Part shown: positions 52,948 to 62,827 of the stretch, in pieces | How the letters are laid out: each line of letters opens with the position of its first letter | Numbering within the stretch: position 1 is the first letter of the stretch | Source: Pseudopedobacter sp035496935 | Lineage (GTDB): Bacteria > Bacteroidota > Bacteroidia > Sphingobacteriales > Sphingobacteriaceae | Reading direction: 5' to 3' | NCBI GenBank assembly: GCA_035496935.1 | Contig: DATJED010000018.1 | Span: forward strand, 62,001-126,000 | DNA length: 64,000 bases | The notes under the pieces: model-generated | Database searches by the model: none | The model's input: the letters and a program-made list of their open reading frames with translations, nothing else | Told to the model about the DNA's origin: nothing | Program-made: the position numbers and the translations under genes

Positions 52948-53340
52948 GGCTAATTTTCTCTTCGTCAAAACAGTCTGTTCAACCCAGATCCCATGTCGGG
53001 TTGTTTAACGACAGGCAAACCATCTAAAAGTAAATGGTTAACCCAATCCTTGATTAGCTACACCGGCTATATACGCCATACAGTAGTTGTTTTACCAAAA
53101 TTTGAACCTTTTGTACCAAAATTGAAACCCTATTTTTTAGCCTGATATTTAAGTTTGTTAAACGATGTCCAAGATATTTCGGACTTCTAATTATAAGCCA
53201 GTTTAAATTATCAGTTGCACTTAATTTTTGCCTTTTTCGCACTAATACGGAAGAATTTTTACGTCACGTATAAAGTAGCAGTTGAAGGGTTTTCGCTCTA
53301 ACAATAAACACATTTGAGTTTCAAAAAGAATAAGAGATTT
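52948..53340. other. Upstream region of lacI
   Basis: About 390 bases after the terminator without a gene. It contains the HTCS-type direct repeat (53093-53129) and a matching -7 element (53150-53157); the rest is AT-rich leader, about 180 bases if transcription starts near 53163. I see no other structure in it. Confidence 0.6.
53093..53157 (+). promoter_or_regulatory. Candidate HTCS operator B with promoter
   Basis: TACCAAAATTTGAACC at 53093-53108 and TACCAAAATTGAAACC at 53114-53129, starts exactly 21 bases apart, followed after 20 bases by TAAGTTTG (53150-53157), which fits TAnnTTTG. There is no separate TTG -33 element, so the repeat takes its place, as for an activator-dependent promoter. 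The motif also occurs at 42979-43015. Confidence 0.65.
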
Positions 53341-54339
53341 ATGTATAAACCAAACACCTTAAAAGATATTGCAGAAGGCTTGGGCGTATCAATTTCTACG
53401 GTTTCCAGAGCGCTTTCTGATAACTACCAGATCAGTGATAAAACAAAGAGAATAGTAAAAGAACGGGCGGAAACAATGAAATATAAACCCAATCCATTTG
53501 CCGTAACTCTTAAAAATTCCAGAAACTATTCGCTGGGCGTGGTAGTTTCAAGCGTAAACAATACATTTTTTTCTCAAGTTATTGATGGGATTGAATCTGT
53601 AGCGTACAGAAACGGCTATCATGTAATCATTACCCAAAGTCACGAATCGGCTGTTAGAGAAGCCGAAAATATTAGGCACTTAATGGAAAACCGTGTTGAC
53701 GGGATATTAATTTCTTTGGCAGCCGGCACAACTAACCACTGTCATATTAATGAATACCAAAGCACAGGCAGTCCCATTGTTTTTTTTGATCGTGTTTTGG
53801 AAGAATGTGGAGCACATAAAATAATCAGCAACAACATTAAGGGCGCTTATGAAGGTGCCGAATATCTGATTAAAAGCGGGTGCAAAAAAATTATGTTCCT
53901 CGGCTCTGTAGAATATCTTTCTATTGTACAGCAAAGGAAACTCGGTTGTCAACAGGCGTTGGTCGCTAATAATTTAATGTCCGAGGAACTATGCATAAGG
54001 TATTGCGGTTTTGAAGATTATGCAGAAAATATCGAAGCGGTTTTAACAGCGCTATTAAAATCGGGTAACAAGCCAGATGCAATTTTTAGTGCCTGCGAAA
54101 ATACAACATTCGGCTGTTTGCGGGTACTTAAAAAATTAAGGCTAGAGCATGAAATCAAGCTAGCCGGTTTTAGCAATACCGATGTTTCCGAATTGTTAAG
54201 CCCTTCTCCTAATTTTATCAAACAAAACGCATTTAAAATGGGGAAAGTAGCAGCCGAGAAATTGATAGCATCAATTGAAGGTGTTCGATATGCCGAAGAA
54301 TTTGAAACGGTGATGCTGGAGACCGTTTTAGAAAATTGA
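53341..54339 (+). CDS. LacI-family transcriptional regulator
   Basis: A 332-residue regulator starting at ATG 53341; a TTG at 53314 is in frame but adds a poor head. The N-terminal HTH (NTLKDIAEGLGVSISTVSRALSDNYQISDKTK) and hinge (KYKPNPFAVTLKNSRNYSLGVVV) are followed by a periplasmic-binding-protein-like domain (about 62-330) with FFSQVIDGIESVAYRNGYHVII, HLMENRVDGILISLA and LAGFSNTDVSELLSPSPNFIKQNAFKMGKVAAEKL. It probably senses a sugar or uronate intermediate and controls the locus. Palindromes with central CpG lie upstream of the second susC (54430), the first susC (47316) and GH43 (34774). Confidence 0.93.
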   Translation: MYKPNTLKDIAEGLGVSISTVSRALSDNYQISDKTKRIVKERAETMKYKPNPFAVTLKNSRNYSLGVVVSSVNNTFFSQVIDGIESVAYRNGYHVIITQSHESAVREAENIRHLMENRVDGILISLAAGTTNHCHINEYQSTGSPIVFFDRVLEECGAHKIISNNIKGAYEGAEYLIKSGCKKIMFLGSVEYLSIVQQRKLGCQQALVANNLMSEELCIRYCGFEDYAENIEAVLTALLKSGNKPDAIFSACENTTFGCLRVLKKLRLEHEIKLAGFSNTDVSELLSPSPNFIKQNAFKMGKVAAEKLIASIEGVRYAEEFETVMLETVLEN

Positions 54340-54429
54340 TAAAAAGAGTAATAAACTAGGATAAACCCGAAAAAGAACCAATAACTAAACCATATCAATT
54401 AATAACAAGTTTTGCTGAAATAACTGAAT

Positions 54430-54443
54430 AACAATCGATTGTT
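54430..54443. promoter_or_regulatory. Perfect 14-bp palindrome upstream of SusC 2
   Basis: AACAATCGATTGTT is a perfect palindrome centred on CpG, the symmetry typical of LacI-family operators. It lies 60 bases before the start codon of the second susC and about 90 bases after the lacI stop codon. Confidence 0.5.
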
Positions 54444-54502
54444 CCACTGTCAATTTGTTACAAATCAGTGTAGGCATTGCTGAAAATCTAAAACCAAAAA
54501 TT

Positions 54503-57500
54503 ATGAATAAAAAAGTTCTACTACTTTTGTTTCTTAGTTGTTTTGTTAGCTGGGGGGTCTTCGCCCAGACTAAAACAGTTACAGGAACCATTACCGACCA
54601 AACCAATGGCGAAACTCTTGTTGGGGTTATAATTAACTTAAAAGGGACGGCGATCTCCACTCAGTCCGATATCAACGGAAAGTACAGATTGTCAAATGTA
54701 CCTGATAATGGTGTGCTTCAGTTTAAATACATCGGGTATAAAACGTTTGAATCCGCAGTTAAAGGGCGTAGCAACATTGATGTTAAGTTAGAAACCGATA
54801 TTAGCAACCTTAATGAGGTGGTAGTAATTGGTTATGGTACGGTAGCCCGGAAGGATCTGACCGCCTCGGTAGGTTCTCTTAAAGGGACAGAGATAGAAAA
54901 AACACCAGTATCCAATATTGCCGAAGCATTGACCGGGCGTATTCCCGGTGTTAGTGTTGGTACTGTGGATGGCGCCCCGGGAGCAGAAATTGTAATTAGG
55001 GTGCGTGGTGGTAGTTCCATTAACCGAGACAATTCACCATTATACATTGTTGACGGTTTTATTGTTGACGATATCAGTAACATTGCCCCAACCGATATTG
55101 AAAGTGTAGATGTTTTAAAAGACGCTTCTGCAACAGCGATTTATGGTGCAGCCGGCGGTAACGGGGTAATTATTGTTACCACAAAAAGTCCAAAGGCAGG
55201 TAAAACCACAGTTGCTTACAACGGTTATACTCAAAACAAGTACCTGCCTAAAGAATTAGACGTACTTTCTCCATATGAGTTCGTTTTAGCGCAGTATGAA
55301 TATGCTACTTTAAGAGGAACAACCTCGTCCGAATTTACAAATCTTACCAAATATTTCGGTGTATATGACGATTTTGATCTTTACAAGAGCCAAAAGGGAA
55401 CCAATTGGCAGAATAAATTATTCGGACAAGGCACAAATAGCCAACAGCATAACCTTAGTTTAAGCGGTGGTACGGAGAAAACAAAACTAAGCTTTAACAC
55501 TACCTACAATAAGGATGATGGTTTATTGGAAAACTCGGGAGTAGAAAGATTATACTTGAATTTTAAGCTAAACCACGAAATATCAAAAAAACTTAAACTT
55601 GATTTGGGCGCCCGTTATACAAATAACGAAGTAATGGGAGCTGGAACTTCTGGAGGTTCGAGTTTAAGGATATCAGATGGGATAGTTACCAGACCGGTGA
55701 ACGGTATTGCTGATCAAATTGAAATAGATCCTAATTCTGTTGGCGACGAGGATTATGATGAATTCCTTAGAAGTTTGATCAACCCGGTAGAACATGCCAA
55801 ACAGGATTATAGAAATCGGATAGAAAAAAGTTTAAACCTAAATGCTGCATTAAATTGGAACATTATCACTGGATTGGATTTTAGGACCGAACTCTCAACA
55901 TCTTATAAAACACGGAATGACAAAAGATATTACGGACCATTAACTGGTGAATCGCGTAATGTGGGCGGAAACCAACCTTTAGGACAAATTACTGAAAGCG
56001 AGGGACAAAGCTACCGCTTTATAAACACCTTAAACTATAAATTCAAATTAGGCAAGGATCACGCTTTTACCGCACTAATTGGCGAAGAAACCGTATCCGG
56101 TTTTGGTAATGGTAACTTTAGACGGGCTAAATATTTTGATGAAAGTATCAGTCCAGAAGTACTTTTTGCAAATATGCAACTAGGTACGCCGGACAGGTCA
56201 GAAACCTCTGTTTACAAAGGACAAAACACTGCTTCTCTTTTTGGAAGGGTTAATTATTCTTACAAAGACAAGTACCTTTTAGCATTATCAACAAGAGCAG
56301 ATTGGTCCAGTATGTTTGCTCCGGGCAATAGACTGGGCATTTTTCCTGCGGCATCAATGGCTTGGAGGGCATCAGAGGAACCTTTCATGAAAGAAATCGA
56401 TGTATTATCTGAATTGAAATTTAGGTTGAGCTTTGGCGCAGCAGGTAACAACCGTATCGACCGGAATTCGTACCTTTTCGTATTTGAACCTTCAACCAAC
56501 AGAACTTACGGGGCTGGAGATATTGCACAACCATATTATGTAGTAGCCAATAAATCATTACCTAACCCGGCTTTAAAATGGGAAACTAATATCTCGAATG
56601 ACTTCGGGATTGATTTTGGCCTTTTCCAAAATAAGTTAACAGGTACGTTTGATGCTTATTACAATACTACAGAAGGCCTGTTGATAGATAATGCGATTCC
56701 TTCTAGCACAGGCTTTAATAATCAAATCATCAATTTTGGAAAAACACGAAACAGAGGAGTTGAGTTAGCATTGAATGCAAATCTGATCAACAAAAAGGAC
56801 TTTACCTTGTCGGCATCATTCAATATTGGGGCTAATCAGCCTAAAATCTTAAAATTAGACGATAACGACACCCGTTATTTTCAATCTAACTGGGCTGGTA
56901 CCGATTTGAAAACGCAGGATGACTACTTATTTGCTGTTGGCAAAACAATAGGTTTAATGTACGGTTATGTAAGTGATGGGTTTTACACCGTAGATGATTT
57001 TGAATCTTATGATCCCGTAAGTAAAACGTATAAGTTAAAAGACGGAGTTGTAAACAGTGGCAATTTAGGGGGCGGAATAATTGGGGTGAGGCCAGGCTCC
57101 ATGAAGTTTAAGGATCTTAATACCGACAGTTTAATAACAGCTGATAAAGACCGTAAGATAATTGGAAATGCTATTCCGAAGCATACCGGCGGATTTGGTG
57201 TAAATGCAACATATAAAGGTTTTGATATGTCAACTTTCTTCAACTGGTCTTACGGTAACGACATTTACAATACTGGCCGAATAGCTTTTAACATGTACTA
57301 CAGAAACAGCTATGGCAATATGTTACAAAGAATGAATTACGATGATCGTTTTAAATACATTGACGCAAACGGAGCTCTGGTTACAGATTTAGCCGAGTTG
57401 GGCGAGTTGAACAAAAACGCCAAAGTCTGGTCTCCTTTCTCTTCAGGGAATGCCTCTCCTGTATTCTCTAGCGATGCGGTAGAAGACGGGTCTTTTTTAA

Positions 57501-57742
57501 GGTTGACTTACGTAACATTGGGTTACACACTGCCAAAGTCACTTACATCTAAAATAGGTATTTCCAAACTGAGGGTTTACGGCACAGCTTACAATGTTTT
57601 TGTGTTAACCAATTATAGTGGTTACGATCCTGAGGTAAGCTCTACCAGAAGTAGCTCATATTCCCAGCTAACTCCTGGCGTCGATTTTTCGTCGTACCCA
57701 AAAAGCAGAACTTTCACATTTGGCGTAAGTGCTAATTTTTAA
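54503..57742 (+). CDS. SusC-type TonB-dependent outer-membrane transporter 2
   Basis: A 1,079-residue SusC-family transporter starting at ATG 54503, which gives a clean signal peptide (LSCFVSWGVFAQ); an in-frame ATG at 54455 would add 16 unlikely residues. Next come the regulatory-like domain (TGTITDQTNGETLVGVIINLKG), TonB box and plug (NEVVVIGYGTVARKDLTASVGSL, PGVSVGTVDGAPGAEIVIRVRGG, LKDASATAIYGAAGGNGVIIVTTK) and the barrel ending FTFGVSANF. It differs clearly from the first SusC, so the two pairs probably take up different pectic fragments. Confidence 0.96.
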   Translation: MNKKVLLLLFLSCFVSWGVFAQTKTVTGTITDQTNGETLVGVIINLKGTAISTQSDINGKYRLSNVPDNGVLQFKYIGYKTFESAVKGRSNIDVKLETDISNLNEVVVIGYGTVARKDLTASVGSLKGTEIEKTPVSNIAEALTGRIPGVSVGTVDGAPGAEIVIRVRGGSSINRDNSPLYIVDGFIVDDISNIAPTDIESVDVLKDASATAIYGAAGGNGVIIVTTKSPKAGKTTVAYNGYTQNKYLPKELDVLSPYEFVLAQYEYATLRGTTSSEFTNLTKYFGVYDDFDLYKSQKGTNWQNKLFGQGTNSQQHNLSLSGGTEKTKLSFNTTYNKDDGLLENSGVERLYLNFKLNHEISKKLKLDLGARYTNNEVMGAGTSGGSSLRISDGIVTRPVNGIADQIEIDPNSVGDEDYDEFLRSLINPVEHAKQDYRNRIEKSLNLNAALNWNIITGLDFRTELSTSYKTRNDKRYYGPLTGESRNVGGNQPLGQITESEGQSYRFINTLNYKFKLGKDHAFTALIGEETVSGFGNGNFRRAKYFDESISPEVLFANMQLGTPDRSETSVYKGQNTASLFGRVNYSYKDKYLLALSTRADWSSMFAPGNRLGIFPAASMAWRASEEPFMKEIDVLSELKFRLSFGAAGNNRIDRNSYLFVFEPSTNRTYGAGDIAQPYYVVANKSLPNPALKWETNISNDFGIDFGLFQNKLTGTFDAYYNTTEGLLIDNAIPSSTGFNNQIINFGKTRNRGVELALNANLINKKDFTLSASFNIGANQPKILKLDDNDTRYFQSNWAGTDLKTQDDYLFAVGKTIGLMYGYVSDGFYTVDDFESYDPVSKTYKLKDGVVNSGNLGGGIIGVRPGSMKFKDLNTDSLITADKDRKIIGNAIPKHTGGFGVNATYKGFDMSTFFNWSYGNDIYNTGRIAFNMYYRNSYGNMLQRMNYDDRFKYIDANGALVTDLAELGELNKNAKVWSPFSSGNASPVFSSDAVEDGSFLRLTYVTLGYTLPKSLTSKIGISKLRVYGTAYNVFVLTNYSGYDPEVSSTRSSSYSQLTPGVDFSSYPKSRTFTFGVSANF

Positions 57743-57759
57743 TTAGAAAATAAAATAAT

Positions 57760-59610
57760 ATGAAAACATATATAAAATTTATTTTGATGCTAACGGTAGT
57801 TTCCGTTACCACAGTTTCCTGTAAAAAGTTCCTCACCACTGACGATTCCGCTTCAGATTTCACACAGGATTATATTTTTAGTAATCAATCTGATGCAAGT
57901 AAAGCTGTTTATGGCATATACGCTTTATTTAATCAGGATGCCTTTACTTCAAGACTTTCAAACAACTTTACGGGCAATTCAGATGTTGAAGTCGGCGGAG
58001 TGGGAGCGGCACCAGATAATTCTCGGCGTGATATCTGGTCTTTTGAGGCTACAGATGCAAACGGAGATTTAAGAACCGTTTGGAATAATGCCTATAGCGC
58101 TATAAATAGAGCAAATATTTGTGAGGAAGGGCTTCAGCAGTCTGCTTTAGCAAGCACTCCAGGTTTCAAACAACTTTTGGGCGAAGCTAAAACACTAAGA
58201 GCTTACTGGTACTACGCCTTGATGAACCACTGGGGCGACGTTCCTTTTAGCCATACGCCAACAAAAGCTGGTGATGATTTTTACCTGCCAAGAACGGGCA
58301 GAGACACCATCCTTACTTTTTTAATTAATGATTTGATTGAAATAGAGCCGGAGATGATGTGGGCAGACCAGTTAGATTACGGGATAGAGCGCATCAATAG
58401 AGAATTTGTAATAGGTATGATTGCTCGTTTAGCATTAATGCGTGGAGGCTATTGGTTATATCCAGATAATCAGATGCGTAGAAAAGATGATTACCTCGAT
58501 TATTACAAAATAGCAAATACCTATTGTAAAAAATTGGAAAGTTTAAAACCGCATACCTTAAATCCAAACTTCGCCAAAATCTTTGAAAATGAAAGCAAAT
58601 ATATAGTTGCTAAAAATGATGATGTTTTGTTTGAAGTTGCTTTCCAGCCAGGCTTTGGAGACGTTGCTTGGTGTAATGGGGTCAGAGTAGATGGCGGCAC
58701 ACACCCTTACGGTGCGGGGTCTAATTATTTAAGTTTAACCCCAACTTACTATCATTCATTTGATACCCTTGATACACGCTTAGAAGCTACATGTTCTATC
58801 ATTTATTATGATAAAGAATTGCAGCAAACTCCTACCGCAATTACCTCTATCGCTCCAAACAAATGGAACAGGTTACTGGTTCCTACACCGCTTGGCTCGG
58901 CATCTGCAAAAGGCACCGGTATCAACTGGCCTATGATGCGCTATTCTGACATTCTGTTAATGCTTGCTGAAACAGAAAACGAGATTAGTACAACAGGACC
59001 AACTTCTATTGCTATCGAAGCATTAAAAAAAGTGAGAAGAAGGGCTTTTGCCGGTGTATCCGATGCTATAATGAAAGTAAAGGTAGATGACTATGTTGAT
59101 AATCTCACGGGAAACTATTTAGGTTTTTTTAACGCTATTGTAGATGAAAGAGCGTGGGAGTTTGGTGGCGAATGCATCCGCAAATATGATCTAGAAAGAT
59201 GGAATCTTTACGGAGAAAAAATAGCCAAAGCCAGAAATGATTTAGCCCAAATGGGTGAGGACGCTAATGCAGGAGTCGGTACTTTTTCTGATTTACCAGA
59301 TGTATTGTACTACAAACAAAATCCAGACAAAACGATCACATTCCTTAACAGATACAAAAAAGTTGATGCTCCGGCTAATTTAAAAGATGTCCCTAACAAA
59401 GGAGACAACCCAGACGGTTACCTAAGAGCAAACTGGACAAAAGCTTTATATGATACCAAAACATCAGGACCAGCAGCGTTTGTTCTTAATACTTGGAGAG
59501 GTTATTCAGATAATACCGGGCAGCTACCGGTACGTTACATTTTGCCTGTACACTCTAGTACCGTAACAAGTAGCTTAGGTGTAGTAAATAACGATGGTTA
59601 TGGATATTAA
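57760..59610 (+). CDS. SusD-type surface glycan-binding lipoprotein 2
   Basis: A 616-residue RagB/SusD lipoprotein with lipobox Cys21 (TTVSCKKFL), 17 bases after its SusC partner. Typical segments are LGEAKTLRAYWYYALMNHWGDVPFSHT, NWPMMRYSDILLMLAETENEI, ALKKVRRRAFAG and IVDERAWEFGGECIRKYDLERWN. The C-terminus reads LPVRYILPVHSSTV. It forms the lid of transporter 2 and binds glycan on the cell surface. The next gene starts 25 bases later. Confidence 0.95.
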   Translation: MKTYIKFILMLTVVSVTTVSCKKFLTTDDSASDFTQDYIFSNQSDASKAVYGIYALFNQDAFTSRLSNNFTGNSDVEVGGVGAAPDNSRRDIWSFEATDANGDLRTVWNNAYSAINRANICEEGLQQSALASTPGFKQLLGEAKTLRAYWYYALMNHWGDVPFSHTPTKAGDDFYLPRTGRDTILTFLINDLIEIEPEMMWADQLDYGIERINREFVIGMIARLALMRGGYWLYPDNQMRRKDDYLDYYKIANTYCKKLESLKPHTLNPNFAKIFENESKYIVAKNDDVLFEVAFQPGFGDVAWCNGVRVDGGTHPYGAGSNYLSLTPTYYHSFDTLDTRLEATCSIIYYDKELQQTPTAITSIAPNKWNRLLVPTPLGSASAKGTGINWPMMRYSDILLMLAETENEISTTGPTSIAIEALKKVRRRAFAGVSDAIMKVKVDDYVDNLTGNYLGFFNAIVDERAWEFGGECIRKYDLERWNLYGEKIAKARNDLAQMGEDANAGVGTFSDLPDVLYYKQNPDKTITFLNRYKKVDAPANLKDVPNKGDNPDGYLRANWTKALYDTKTSGPAAFVLNTWRGYSDNTGQLPVRYILPVHSSTVTSSLGVVNNDGYGY

Positions 59611-59635
59611 AAAATATAACAATAAAAATATTATT

Positions 59636-61198
59636 ATGAGAAATATACTCGGAACATTTTTGCTAGCGCTGGTGTTGTTATCAGGCTGTAAAAAGGAAGA
59701 TTTATTGCCAGAAGCCTCAAGGATATTTAGGCCCACAGTTGCAAAAGACGGTGTCAATTCGCCCAGCAATTACATAGAAGTAACTTGGTTGGCTTCTAAA
59801 GAAGCGGTTTCTTACACGGCTCAATTAAGTATTGATAGCTTTAAAACGGTTGCGGTAAGCATGGACGTAGATACCAATTACGCACTTTTTGAAAATTTAC
59901 TTTACGATCAATTGTACCAGATAAGAGTAAAGGGAATTGCGGCTGATACTACTAAAAACTCAAAATTTGCCGATTTGGGCGAGGTTAAAACGCCAAAATT
60001 TCCTACAATTTTAAACAGCCCAACGCTAAATGATTTGTCTGATGCGGCTGCAAAAGTAAGTTGGGAAACAGCAGGTTTACCTGTTACGGCTATTAAGGTT
60101 TATTTAGAAGACAAAGTAACTCTAGTAAAAGAAATAGCTTTAACTGATGTTGATAGAGATAGTGCGTACCGTTTGGTATCAAATCTTCAACCCACTACAA
60201 AATATTATATGGAGCTTTACAGTGGTGAAATCTTACGTGGCTACGATTATTATGTAACAAAAGCTCCGTTCTCGGGCATTTTGGTTGATTTACGAGAAAT
60301 AGAGGGACGACCAGATGTATTGATAGATACCTTGCCAACGGTAACATCCGGAAGTACGGTTATTCTTAAAAAAGGGCAAACTTATGATCTTTCTAGCGCC
60401 TATCAATTAGACAAAACATTAACATTTGTAAGCGGTAATGATCCCATTAATCCTAATCAAGCAGTAATTAATTTACCGTCCAATTTTGATGTAGCAAGCG
60501 GTGCGAATATAGATTCAGTTGTTTTTAGAAACGTTAAGCTCACTACGGATGACGGGTACGCCTCTAAATATGTGATGAATATTTCTCAGGCATGCAATAT
60601 AGGAACAATAAAATTCGATGGTTGTACGGCTTCAAAATTCAGGGGTTTGGTACGGATAAAAACCGGCGGCGTAAACATTGATAGATTCGAAATCAATAAT
60701 TCTGAAATTAATAGTATAAGTGGTTACGGAATCATAAACGTTGATAATGCAGGTGCTAAAATCAACGATTTTGTTTTCACAAACTCAACTTTTGCAAGGG
60801 TAGAAAACTTTATTTCGAGTAAAAATAGCGCTAACTCAGTATTAATTGAAAGCTGTACTTTTAATGAAGCCCCTTCTGGCGGGAATTATTTGATAAATTT
60901 TAATTCATTTAGCGTTACCGCCGGTATTAAGATATATAATTCAATTTTCGGAATCGGCTATGACGTTGGTAAAGGTTCGGCTGTAAAAGGTTACAAAGCC
61001 GCATCGGGCGTAATATTTGACGTGAGTAACACCTTTACCCTATCAGATTATTCAGCAACAAATGGCTTTGCCAATGTAACGGCTTATACCAGGCCATCCA
61101 CAGAGGTATTTACCAGCCCATCCACGTTCAATTTTAAAATTAGCGATAATGGTTTTCCAGGCAGAAGTAACGCCGGGGATCCGCGTTGGAGACTATAA
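59636..61198 (+). CDS. DUF4957/DUF5123-type surface lipoprotein
   Basis: A 520-residue lipoprotein starting at ATG 59636, which gives lipobox Cys18 (VLLSGCKKED); an in-frame start at 59594 would overlap susD and hide the lipobox. One or two fibronectin-like sandwiches (about 35-215, NYIEVTWLASKEAVSYTAQLS, YDQLYQIRVKGIAA) precede a right-handed beta-helix-like region (about 240-510, short repeating strands such as DSVVFRNVKLT, CNIGTIKFDGCTASKF and KINDFVFTNSTF). Its ending PGRSNAGDPRWRL is typical of DUF5123. It probably is the third, SusE-like, glycan-binding protein of SusCD pair 2. Confidence 0.85.
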   Translation: MRNILGTFLLALVLLSGCKKEDLLPEASRIFRPTVAKDGVNSPSNYIEVTWLASKEAVSYTAQLSIDSFKTVAVSMDVDTNYALFENLLYDQLYQIRVKGIAADTTKNSKFADLGEVKTPKFPTILNSPTLNDLSDAAAKVSWETAGLPVTAIKVYLEDKVTLVKEIALTDVDRDSAYRLVSNLQPTTKYYMELYSGEILRGYDYYVTKAPFSGILVDLREIEGRPDVLIDTLPTVTSGSTVILKKGQTYDLSSAYQLDKTLTFVSGNDPINPNQAVINLPSNFDVASGANIDSVVFRNVKLTTDDGYASKYVMNISQACNIGTIKFDGCTASKFRGLVRIKTGGVNIDRFEINNSEINSISGYGIINVDNAGAKINDFVFTNSTFARVENFISSKNSANSVLIESCTFNEAPSGGNYLINFNSFSVTAGIKIYNSIFGIGYDVGKGSAVKGYKAASGVIFDVSNTFTLSDYSATNGFANVTAYTRPSTEVFTSPSTFNFKISDNGFPGRSNAGDPRWRL

Positions 61199-61203
61199 TC
61201 ACT

Positions 61204-61242
61204 AAAAAAGAGGCCTTGGCACAAGACCAAGGTCTTTTTTTA
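61204..61242 (+). terminator. Rho-independent terminator after the SusCD 2 unit
   Basis: CCTTGG and CCAAGG form the inner stem around a seven-base loop, extended by AAAGA/TCTTT after a small bulge, followed by a T-run. Confidence 0.8.
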
Positions 61243-61327
61243 TAATAACTATCTCATAGAAAACTATAAAGCCCTTGTAACTTTCAGTGCAAATTACACA
61301 CGCTTCCGAAAGAAACCAATAATACAC

Positions 61328-62827
61328 ATGACCAAAAACATCCAAAGTTTAAGAAATTCGATTGCCCTAATTTTAATGCTATTCTTTTTTACCGCAACCG
61401 TGGCCTGCAAAAAAAAGAAACAACCTAAAAACAACGAAGTAATTGAGATACCCGACGATAAGCCCGTAAAAGTTTCCGAAGAAGCCTTGGCTTTTCCCGG
61501 TGCCGAGGGTTTTGCAAAAGACATTACTGGCGGAAGAGGCGGAAAAGTAATTAAAGTAACAAACCTTAACGACAGTGGCCCGGGGAGTTTAAGAGACGCC
61601 ATTAATCAAAGCGGAAAACGGATAGTTGTTTTTGATGTTTCTGGAACCATTATCCTAAAAAGCAGGCTTCAGATCAGAAATGGCGATATAACCATAGCCG
61701 GTCAAACTGCACCGGGAGACGGAATTTGCTTAAGAGATTATGACGTAGTAAATGATGCTGATAATGTGATTTATAGGTTTCTACGTTTTAGAATGGGCGA
61801 CGTAGCGAAAGTAGAAGGCGATACTTTTGGCGGGAGATTCCATAAAAATATCATGGTAGATCATTGCTCTATGAGCTGGTCGACAGATGAATGTGTTTCT
61901 TTTTACGCCAACGAAAATTTAACCCTCCAATGGAGCATCATTGCCGAGAGCTTAAGAAACTCGGTACATGATAAAGGCGCTCATGGCTACGGTGGTGTTT
62001 GGGGCGGTAAAAACGCATCATTCCATCACAACCTCATGGCAAACCACGATAGTCGCAATCCGCGATTTGGCGAGTATGCCGGCGCTGCATTTGCATTGAC
62101 CGATTTAGTGGATTACCGCAATAACGTGATCTACAATTGGGGCAATAACAGCTCTTACGGTGGCGAAGCGATGAATATCAATCTCGTAAATAACTACTAT
62201 AAGCCGGGTCCCGCAAGTGGCAAAAAAGATCGGATTTTTTCTATCGATAAAAATAAAAACGTGGGTACAGAGGTTTACGATATCTGGGGCAAGTTTTTTA
62301 TCGACGGTAATTATGTAGAAGGCAGTACAAACGCAACCAATGACAATTGGACTTACGGCGTATTCAGTCAGTTCCATAGTAGCTACGGCACCGTTTCCGA
62401 GACAGACAAAACCGCTATGAAGTTGAGCAGTCCGCATCCTACCAATCACAATGTTACTACCCAAACAGCCCAAAAAGCCTACGAAAGTGTGCTGAATTAT
62501 GCGGGCGCTTCCTTAAAAAGAGACCCCATAGATACTCGGACTATTTTACATGCCCGGAACGGAACTTTTTATAAATCAGGCTCGAACGGAAGCACTAATG
62601 GAATTATTGATACCCAGGCTGATGTTGGCGGATGGCCAGAACTCGCCTCGGCACCTGCGCCAAAAGATACCGATAACGACGGAATGCCGGATGCTTGGGA
62701 AACAGAAAAGAAACTTGATCCAAAAGTAGCCAATGCTGCCAATTATGATTTAAGTACAGGCTATACCAACATCGAAGTTTATATCAACAGTTTAGTTAAG
62801 GACATTACAGATAACCAGCTCAAGTAA
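61328..62827 (+). CDS. Pectate lyase, polysaccharide lyase family 1
   Basis: A 499-residue lipoprotein lyase with lipobox Cys27 (FFFTATVACKKKK), so probably on the cell surface. The right-handed beta-helix starts AFPGAEGFAKDITGGRGGKVIKVTN, and PGSLRDAINQSGKRIVVFDVSGTI and ITIAGQTAPGDGICLRDYDV follow. Calcium- and substrate-site parts are IMVDHCSMSWSTDECVSFY and MANHDSRNPRFGEY, with Arg as the likely base. The C-terminus has DTDNDGMPDAWETEKKLDP, a thrombospondin type 3-like calcium motif. It cleaves homogalacturonan by beta-elimination, producing the unsaturated ends that GH105 removes. Confidence 0.94.
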   Translation: MTKNIQSLRNSIALILMLFFFTATVACKKKKQPKNNEVIEIPDDKPVKVSEEALAFPGAEGFAKDITGGRGGKVIKVTNLNDSGPGSLRDAINQSGKRIVVFDVSGTIILKSRLQIRNGDITIAGQTAPGDGICLRDYDVVNDADNVIYRFLRFRMGDVAKVEGDTFGGRFHKNIMVDHCSMSWSTDECVSFYANENLTLQWSIIAESLRNSVHDKGAHGYGGVWGGKNASFHHNLMANHDSRNPRFGEYAGAAFALTDLVDYRNNVIYNWGNNSSYGGEAMNINLVNNYYKPGPASGKKDRIFSIDKNKNVGTEVYDIWGKFFIDGNYVEGSTNATNDNWTYGVFSQFHSSYGTVSETDKTAMKLSSPHPTNHNVTTQTAQKAYESVLNYAGASLKRDPIDTRTILHARNGTFYKSGSNGSTNGIIDTQADVGGWPELASAPAPKDTDNDGMPDAWETEKKLDPKVANAANYDLSTGYTNIEVYINSLVKDITDNQLK

